Origin: Ananas comosus
Lineage: Eukaryota > Streptophyta > Magnoliopsida > Poales > Bromeliaceae
Assembly: GCF_001540865.1 (NCBI RefSeq)
Contig: NC_033621.1
Span: forward strand, 16,646,191-16,710,190
Direction of reading: 5' to 3'
Length of the DNA: 64,000 nucleotides
Below are positions 56,934 to 64,000 of the stretch, piece after piece (position 1 is the first letter of the stretch; every line of letters starts with the position of its first letter). The position numbers were made by a program, and so were the translations under genes. The notes beneath the pieces are model-generated. The model was not told where the DNA came from. It saw only the letters and a list, made by a program, of their open reading frames with translations, and made no database searches.

Positions 56934-59362
56934 TGTCACCGCCTGGACCAGCGGAAGCCCGCCCGCGCGTGCCCAGACCCCCAATGTCTACAACATATAA
57001 GAGCGTCTAAAAACAACAATAATAAAGCAATAATAAAAGACATCTAGGAGTATAAGAGCATAGAAAAGTCTTAATTGCTAACAACAAGGGATAAAGTTCA
57101 ACTGTAAATCCACTAAATAAAATAAAAGTAAATACAATAGGAAATCCAAAAACAGCTATGAGTAGATAATAGGTGGTCTCTATACAGGGTACAAAACTCT
57201 CATCTCTCAACTACAAAGAAGAGTAAACACCTAGGCAAGTAAGCTCCTCGCTAGCTAGCTACGCGATCCCTTGCCGCGATCGCCGTGCTCCGCCGGTGCC
57301 GAAGCTCTGAAAAGGAAACATAAGAACATGGGGCGTGAGAACTACAAAATAAGTTCCCGTGGGCAATTACTGACTTCAGTGAATGCCACCAGGCCAAAGC
57401 TACAAAAGAGGTTTGATATAAATGTAGAAAGGCGAAAGTAAGTAAAATGTAACTTACTAACATGAATATCCTCTACTTAGAACTAAATGCATAAGTATGA
57501 AAACATACATGAAGTAAAAGTCTCCAACTATCATAATGTTCACATGCGAAATAGTAAAGTTCTATTGTTATATTCTAGTCAATGTCCAAAAAAACTCAAA
57601 TCAATCATCTCTGTCCACATGTCATAACGAATGCTCAAGTCGATCTAAGAGACCACCGAAGGCTGTCTATGGCCCTGAGACCCACCGAAGGCTGTCTGGC
57701 CGGTCCGAGCTTAATGGCCCGTGGTAGTCATCATCCCACCCTAGGCATGAGCCTGTCCCACGGAATCACTTCGGCGCCAATCTCGCACGGCGAAATAGTG
57801 TATCGCGCATGGCTATCTCCGGAGTGCGCTTGTAGGAGGCGACCGCTCAAGCATGTTGCGAATGAGCACAATGGCAAGTTAATCAAACGATCTGTCGCAA
57901 GTAAAAGTCCTTCATGTCCAATAACATGGAATATATCGAGTGTCCCAAAGCCTATCTCTATGTCATCATGTCTCTAACATGGAAAATAGCAGATATTATG
58001 TGGCCTATAATATATGTCTCTATGTTGGCTGTTCATAGTTTAACTAGTTTCAAGTGCCCTTTATCACTCTTGCTCTCTATGTCCAACATGGAACTATGTT
58101 CAAGGTACATATTCAAGTCATCAATCATCATAAGAGATGTATTTTCATTTGCAAAACAAGCACATTTTCCCGTATGCATGCATCTACTCATGTAGCTCTA
58201 CTATACTAGTAAAATTTTCATAATACACATAAGCATGCATTTTAAAGTGCTTCTAAAATTCATATAAATCCATTTAGCATAGAAATGAACTTAAAATATT
58301 TTACAACAAGTAGAAAAGAGATAGGGGTCATTTCGCCCATTTCCCCGAAGCCAAACCCACCGATGGCAACGAAACCTCCTCGTGCGCTCCAACGAGGGTG
58401 TCCTCTAGCTCCTATAGTCCTAGAGACAAGAACATGCGTCACACGAACGAAACGAACATCACTATTAGGTCAACTTAAGCTAATCAAATCATAAGGCTGA
58501 TGGAAAACTCACCTCTAATGCAAAATCTTCCTCTAAAGAGTCAAATGAAGCTAGGGCTCATCCAATCCAACCTAATGGAAGCTCTAATTCCAATAATCTA
58601 GCCTTCAAAAGCCCTAGATTCAGATAATGCCCAAAATAAACCCTAATATCACAATCGCTAGGTTTCAATCAATCAAGCCTTGAAAAACATGAATCAAAAG
58701 TGGAATCATGTTTCTAACCTCTTGAAGCCCAAACTTCGCTGTACATCAAGTGGTGGGAGATCCTCAGCGCACAAAGCTCCTCATCCTAAGCTTAAGCAGA
58801 TCAACAATGGTGAGAAGCCACCAAGACATGCAAAGAGAAGAGAAAACCCAAATAAAACAAGCAAGGGGGTAAAATGCAAGAAGGGAGAGAGACTCTCTCA
58901 GCTCTCTCCTCAGCGTCCAGCCAACAAGAAGCCCTAAGGGGCGTGAGTGCTGTTATAGAAAGCCACAATCGAAGAAAACCCCTGCAAGTTCAAACTGCAT
59001 GAATCTGGCTGCCTTGTACTGGTACGGGTTCTTGCTACCGGTACTAGCGGACGAAAATGCAAACCGAAGGCTCGGGTTCTCGTCTGCGGCTCCTGTACGG
59101 CGGTACAAGCCGATGGCTGTACCGGTACAATCATAGCCCTTGTAACCGGTACCAAGGTAGTCTTGTTCCGGTACAGCTGCTGCAGGCTACCCGAGCTGTT
59201 CCCAAAATGTCCGATTTTGAATTTCTGGTGCCAAGTCTTACTCCAACATCCTCGGAGCGGCCTGGCGGGGTCGAACACTATCATGACCTCCAAAAACTGT
59301 GTTGAACCGCTCCCACAGATAACACACCGAATTGGCAATTTGCTAAATACCAGTATATTACA
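56934..59362 (-). repeat. 5' LTR of element D
   Basis: 2429 bp. Contains TGTACCGGTACA (59118-59129) among several related sites (59015-59180), the hairpin (57339-57356) and a local duplication of accgaaggctgtct (57653-57695). Differs from 49355-51795 mostly by indels. Confidence 0.88.
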
Positions 59363-60147
59363 TGAAGCGCTTTGGGTTAGCTAAGTGATGGGAACTTATG
59401 AATGGCTTTATTTCTTGGCATAGTAGGCACGATAGCCGACTCATTTAACTATAATAGTTTTCATCTGCATTGCATTACAAGTGGATTAAGGCATAGCATA
59501 GTAGTATACTCTGTAATTTTCTTACTATGACAGTTGCTTTCATATCTTCTTCTATCTATCTATCATCTATCTATCTATCGCTTCTACCTGCTTAGACCAT
59601 AGTGGAGATTCGCGAGTCGGCAGCGAACGGAGCTGGCACTATGGACAATAGTTCTCACGCCACTTTGTTGGCGGATCGAGTTCGAGTGCTGCCAGGCAGG
59701 ATCCGGAGGTAAGAGGCATAGCGCGCCTAGTAGTTAGGTGCTTTCCTTATGCATTAGAGCACCCTATGTCATAGTATTGAATGATGTATAGGTGGTGAGA
59801 TGCTTTTGGAGAGTTGTTGATGATCTTGTAGAACCTTATGTTTATATTTTGGAAGTTGGAAATGTAACTCAAAGATGTAAATGTCGAATGTGATGTAATA
59901 GCTAGAACTATCTCTCTCTTTTGTTCACTTGTATGTCTACTTGTGCCTTGCTCTTGCTCGTTTAGCACTTATGGTGCTTGTATCATCACTTGCTTGATCA
60001 TGTATGTATGTTAAGTTTTCCTGGGCACTTCTTTGTACATGATCTCGTTGCTTTAGCCTTGGGCGGACAGGGGAGGTGCTATCTGTTAGACGTCTGTTTG
60101 ATGTGCCCTAACCAACCAAACTGGCGGTCTCGGGGCGTGACAAGAAC

Positions 60148-60304
60148 GATCCGTGCCCGGACCACTTATGGACTGCGGAGCTTGGGGCCATATGGACAGG
60201 CGCAGTCAGCTGTGTGTGACAGCGGCCCGGTACCTTCGGGTAGGGCACAGAGGTTTTGGTCGGGGTGGTAGTCCAAGCTTGGACCCGGGAACGTGAAATG
60301 CCAC
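60148..60304 (+). other. Interior fragment of element B between solo LTRs C and E
   Basis: 157 bp of host-element interior, isolated by the two insertions. No readable motif. Confidence 0.55.
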
Positions 60305-62747
60305 TGTAAGGAAGTGAATTCTCGAAATGCGAGAGTTGAATTTTGATTAGAATCGACCGATTGTCGGTTGGGTATGCTTCGGAAGGGTCGAAGGCGTCAA
60401 AATCACAGTAAGTGCATTGAGGAGGGCCTCGGAGAGTAAGCTGGTGTGATTCTGCACAATTGCAGAATTTGCTCTCGGGGACCAGTCCCTGGCGGGAGGG
60501 ATCGGTTCCTGTACGCATGGTGAGTGGCAGAAAAATGCTACACACGAATTTTGCTCTCGGGGTTCGGTCCCTCAGAGGGGGAGGGGGACCGGTCCCCGTA
60601 CGCGAAAAATGGACAGAAAAGCTCTGCCCGCAAAGTTTGCTCTCGGGGACCGGTCCCTTTGAGGGAAGACCGGTCCCTATACCCGAAAATGCCCGAAGAT
60701 GGGCTGTGTCATGTTTGGAGAGTTGAAGGGCTTAATTGCAAAGTTGCCAAGTAGGGATTAAAAGAGAGGCATGTGCGGCTCTCTCTTTCACTCTCCCTCA
60801 CATTGGTGACCTAAACACTTTCCCTCCCTCTCTTTTGAGCTCTCACTCTTCTCTCTCTCTTCAAGGGTGGAAATAAGAGAGGGATTGGTGGAGAAGCAAG
60901 CTTGGAAGAAGACCATTACCATCCTCATCATCTTCTTCACCTTGGAGGAGCTTGTTTAAGGTAGGCTTCTAGAGCTCTAATGGTAGATCTCTAAGGTTGA
61001 GTTTTTTGGCTCTAGAAATGGTTTGGTTGGAACCCTAGGATGCTAATTAGATGGTATTTGCCTAAACCATGAATGGATTTGGTGTATTTTGCAATAGATG
61101 CAAACTAGGGTTTCCAAATGGGAATTTTGTAATGCTAAGGGTTTGATCTCAATTGGTCATATGTTAACCTAATTGTTAGGTGTTTAAGCGCATTGGTGAA
61201 GACGGTTCGACAATTCGTCGAGTCGGTGTAGAGATATCGGCAAAAGGGACCATACGAGCTTTGTTTCCGCCTGGGAGCCCGAATCGACGTCATAACATCG
61301 CCGAAGAGTGTTCCTAGAGTCGTGACAACGCCAAGAGGTGGGTGGTGTCATCCCGAAGCAGTTGAGCTGCTTCCTATGTCTAAGTTATATATGTTGATCA
61401 TACTTTGCATGTGAACCTTGTGCATGATAGGGTATTTTTATGGTTGCATTTACTAATCTTGCATGGTCCTTTGTAGTGTAGCATAGTAGACTTGACACGT
61501 GAACTTAGGGTGAATGAGAATGAGCTATTGTATCATAGAACCCTATAGATGAAAAGATAAGTGATAACTTGATCTTGCATTGAGGGAAGCAATGACATAC
61601 GAGCTAGTGTACTCGAGATTTCCTTATCATGACGAGTGGCATGTAAACCAAGTGAAAGACTTGACGAGTGGCATTAGAACTTAGTGTACAAGAACACTTT
61701 TGGCATATTGACTTAGGGAATGGATGAGTTTCCTTATTTGACACATTGCATGAGATCGGTGTGACATTGAAGACCCTAGTTGACAGGGTATCCTCAGTTG
61801 ACGAGGATTGGATCATACTCACATAGTATGTTTTAGGGTTGGTCGCTCCACCCGTTAGTGCACTTCGGAGGTGGTCACACAGAGGACAGACGTAGTTGTC
61901 CGCAGACGGTCCCGGGTGTGTTGACAGGGTTCTCACCTAGGGGATTAGAGATGTGAATCGAGGGCGAACCTTCAGGTTAGCCAAGGATTGGGTATTGAAC
62001 TTATGAGAGTTATGCACATTGAGCATATTGAGCATAGTAGAGTTGCATTCATGCTTGATAGAGATGTAGTAGCATGTTAGTGATTACATTGCTATGTTGT
62101 TTACTCATGTTTTCCAGGCATAGTAGCATAGTGCAATTCCTTTATTATGCATAGTTTCAGCTTCAGATATCTATCTATCTATCTGCTTATGCCTGCTTAG
62201 ACCTAGTGGGGAGATCGGCAGAGTCGGCGGCCGAACCCACTGGAAACTATGGACAATAGTTCTCACCCCACTTTGTTGCAGGGCCGAGTTCGAGCACTCC
62301 TGGCGAGGATCGTGGTAAGGGCATAGCGCCCTAGCTTAGTTAGCAGCTTCCATTTGCATTAGAGCACCTGTGTACCTATGAGATGTCGATGTATCTATTG
62401 GAGAGTTGCATGTATTTTGGGTTTATACTAGTTACGAGATGAACTTGGATGTATATATTCATTTTGGGAGTTGTAAATGTAAACTCGATGTGAATTGATA
62501 GTTGAATGTGATGTAATAGTTAGAATTCTCTCTTTGTTCACTTGTATGATTACTTGTGTCTTGCTTACTTGTATAGCACTTGTGGTGCTTCTCGTTGAAT
62601 CATGTATGTTTTTGAGTTATTCCTGGGCTACTCTTGTACATGATTGTTGATGTTTTGGCCTTAGGCGGATAGGGGAGGTGCTGTTCGTTCGGCGTTTGTT
62701 CGACGTGCCCGAACCGGCCAAATTGGTAGCGGTCGCGGGGCGTGACA
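60305..62747 (+). mobile_element. Solo LTR E, Tekay-like
   Basis: 2443 bp, start TGTAAGGAAGTG, end GCGGGGCGTGACA, with gccac on both sides (60300-60304, 62748-62752). Same family as LTR C. Contains GGGGACCGGTCCCC (60584-60597) and GGGACCGGTCCC (60646-60657), a CT-rich leader (60830-60865), a GGTGGGTGGTG block (61338) and the hairpin (62245-62261). Confidence 0.9.
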
Positions 62748-62752
62748 GCCAC

Positions 62753-63546
62753 GTGTTGGATCGTATGATCGATGTTACACCGAGAGTGCAGTGGACCCAA
62801 CCCGAGGACTTATAGTAGTTTGGGGTCTTGGTTGCTCCTGGTTGGAGTGGGTGCGAATTCTCAAGTGAGAATTTCGCCCAATGATGATTAGGTCTACGCT
62901 TGTGAGCGAGAGACGTCACGCGTGTTGAGACAGGTTTAGGCGGTAGGCCTACGTAGGATTAGTGGCCTATGGTTCACCTATGGAAGCCGAGGTAAGCGAT
63001 TTGGCGGGTAGCCTTATCGAGGAATTTGGCTGGGATTCATGAACAAGGTGTTCGTGTGAACTCGTTGTGAGAGTAGTTTAATGTTGACCGTGGCATATGG
63101 TATCGAGAGATGAAGTGTTCTCTATGAGACACAAGGATAGTGGAAAGCCACGTGAGAGTCTAGGGACAGTGCTCTTGAGTGAACCAGAAATTTGAGATGT
63201 GCCGAAGTGGGCCATCTCGCGGTAGAGCTAAAAGTCCATGTGGAATTGAAGCACTCGCGATTAAGTGATGCACCCGTGAAATTGCTTTTAAGCAATGCTG
63301 GTGATCGAATCGGAGTGTGTTCCCTGAGGGGATGGTGAATGCGTGGAAGAGTCATACTTGGTAATGTAGACTCTGGATGGCCAGAGTGGTGGAGTGCCAC
63401 TCTGTGGACTTTTGGGTGATTCGAGGAGGTCTACTGTATGTATTGTGTAGTGGTGGTGGACCATACGACTAGTTGGTACATTCTTGTTAGATCCACACCA
63501 CGAGGATGACGGGTAGTCCTGATCTCAAAGAAAAGTGGTATCCGGT
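62753..63546 (+). pseudogene. Decayed pol (integrase part) of element B
   Basis: Continues the host element after solo LTR E. At about 63405-63495 one frame gives CVVVVDHTTSWYILVRS, which aligns in position with VIVDRLTKSAHFLPI of element A, the first integrase Asp. The rest is too decayed to assign. Confidence 0.5.
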
Positions 63547-64000
63547 TGTAACACACTGGACCTTTGCAAATTGCGAGGTTCGAGTGTTTGGATGTGTTTC
63601 GAGCTTTTCCACACTTGGTGGAGGGTCGTAGAATGTTTTCCGACCTAAAAAGTTCGAAAACCTGAGTTTTGGTTTAGTCCTGAGAGTTTTTACTCTCGGG
63701 GNATGAAGATTAATGACCTACTATTTTTGATATCGTAGATGTACATCACCATGACATCGTTTATACTTGAGTTTAGTAGTTTAGCATTTTAATTATGCCT
63801 TTATATCGCAGTCATTATTACTACTATTATTGTACTTACCCTTTTCTTTTGGGGCCTAGTGGTGCATAGAGCTGAGGTCAGTAATTGTCCACTGGGAACT
63901 ATAAATTATAGTTCTCACGCCCTCTTTTTCTCGATGTTTTTCAGAGCCTTCCACGCAGGGTGAGGCCAGGGATCGCGGGAAGGGAGTTGCTTCGAGCTAG
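63547..64000 (+). repeat. LTR F (element D family), cut by window end
   Basis: Starts TGTAACACACTGG. The next bases (gcaaattgcgaggttcgagt) resemble the start of the element D LTR. N at 63702 joins U3 to sequence near the 3' end, which contains the perfect 19-bp palindrome GAACTATAAATTATAGTTC (63896-63914). About 1.5 kb seems to be missing at the N. Confidence 0.8.

Larger units (their letters stand above)
49355..59362 (-). mobile_element. Element D: complete Ty3/gypsy element inside LTR C
   Basis: LTRs 49355-51795 and 56934-59362, flanks tgaac (49350-49354) and tgaag (59363-59367), 4/5 identical. On the minus strand gag, RT, RNase H and integrase run from about 56450 to 51800. The primer site next to 56934 is blurred (tgatcca in place of tgatacca). 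Dense indels break every frame. LTR F at 63547 belongs to the same family. Confidence 0.87.
47425..60142 (+). mobile_element. Solo LTR C, split by element D
   Basis: 47425-49354 and 59363-60142 together form one LTR: start TGTAAGATGCCG, end TCGGGGCGTGACA. agaac lies on both sides (47420-47424, 60143-60147), a perfect duplication. Inside are a CT-rich leader (48040-48085), gaggtaagctt (48177), the GGTGGGTGGTG block (48556), a 77-bp tandem pair (48924-49077) and the hairpin (59638-59655). Confidence 0.87.
42256..63546 (+). mobile_element. Element B: Tekay-like host retrotransposon carrying nested insertions
   Basis: 5' LTR 42256-45207 (with solo LTR G inside), primer site 45215, gag 45568-46740 and protease remnant to 47424. 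The interior then resumes at 60148-60304 and 62753-63546 after removal of nested LTRs. A decayed integrase core is visible at about 63400-63500. Continuity across the nested LTRs is shown by perfect target duplications (agaac; gccac). Most of RT and RNase H is missing. The 3' LTR is not in the window. Confidence 0.8.

Overview
This window is nuclear DNA of a flowering plant. It holds one recognisable cellular gene surrounded by many nested transposable elements. The gene has GC-rich first exons, the plant form of low-molecular-weight protein tyrosine phosphatase and spliceosomal introns, and the elements are plant chromovirus, PIF/Harbinger, hAT and Mutator families. The GC-rich 5' end of the gene suggests a monocot; I would guess pineapple (Ananas comosus), but nothing in the window proves the species. 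There are no bacterial operons, CRISPR arrays or rRNA/tRNA genes that I can support.

Layout. 1-8168: a Tekay/Del-like Ty3/gypsy element (element A) on the minus strand, cut by the window start, with 2.5-kb LTRs, an initiator-tRNA-Met primer site and a damaged gag-pol. 8169-8611: a (TA)n-flanked MITE and a long (TA)n tract. 8612-11140: a plus-strand solo LTR. 11243-16973: a complete-length PIF/Harbinger transposon with TTA target duplication, a dead DDE transposase and a dead Myb/SANT-like ORF. 17479-18230: a cluster of imperfect CGGTGAA/TTCACCG palindromes. 18285-29043: a six-exon LMW-PTP gene with a likely plastid transit peptide and a 7.8-kb fourth intron filled with diverged tandem repeats and MITEs. 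30818-36562: a plus-strand gypsy element with about 0.52-kb LTRs (element H, Galadriel-like). 36137-38060 and 38909-40620: two error-rich copies of the same sequence on either side of a gap. 42256 to the window end: a nested stack. Host element B (plus strand, Tekay-like) contains solo LTR G in its 5' LTR. Its interior contains solo LTR C (itself split by the complete minus-strand element D), solo LTR E and the beginning of LTR F.

The target-site duplications are clear enough to order the insertions: B first, then G, C and E, then D inside C. The LTRs of A, B, C, D, E, F and the solo LTR at 8612 differ in sequence but share an architecture: TGTAA start, ACCGGT- or TCCGGA-centred palindromes 170-450 nt in (A, B, D, E and 8612), a CT-rich leader, a splice-donor-like gaggtaagctt, a GGTGGGTGGTG block, a GAACT(AT)/(AT)AGTTC hairpin 400-500 nt before the 3' end, and a final GGGGCGTGACA or variant.

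Sequence quality varies. Roughly 31-41 kb and 50-59 kb carry dense single-base indels that look like unpolished long-read gap filling, and single N bases at 42724 and 63702 sit where LTR interiors are missing. Reading-frame breaks there should not be taken as biological without checking.
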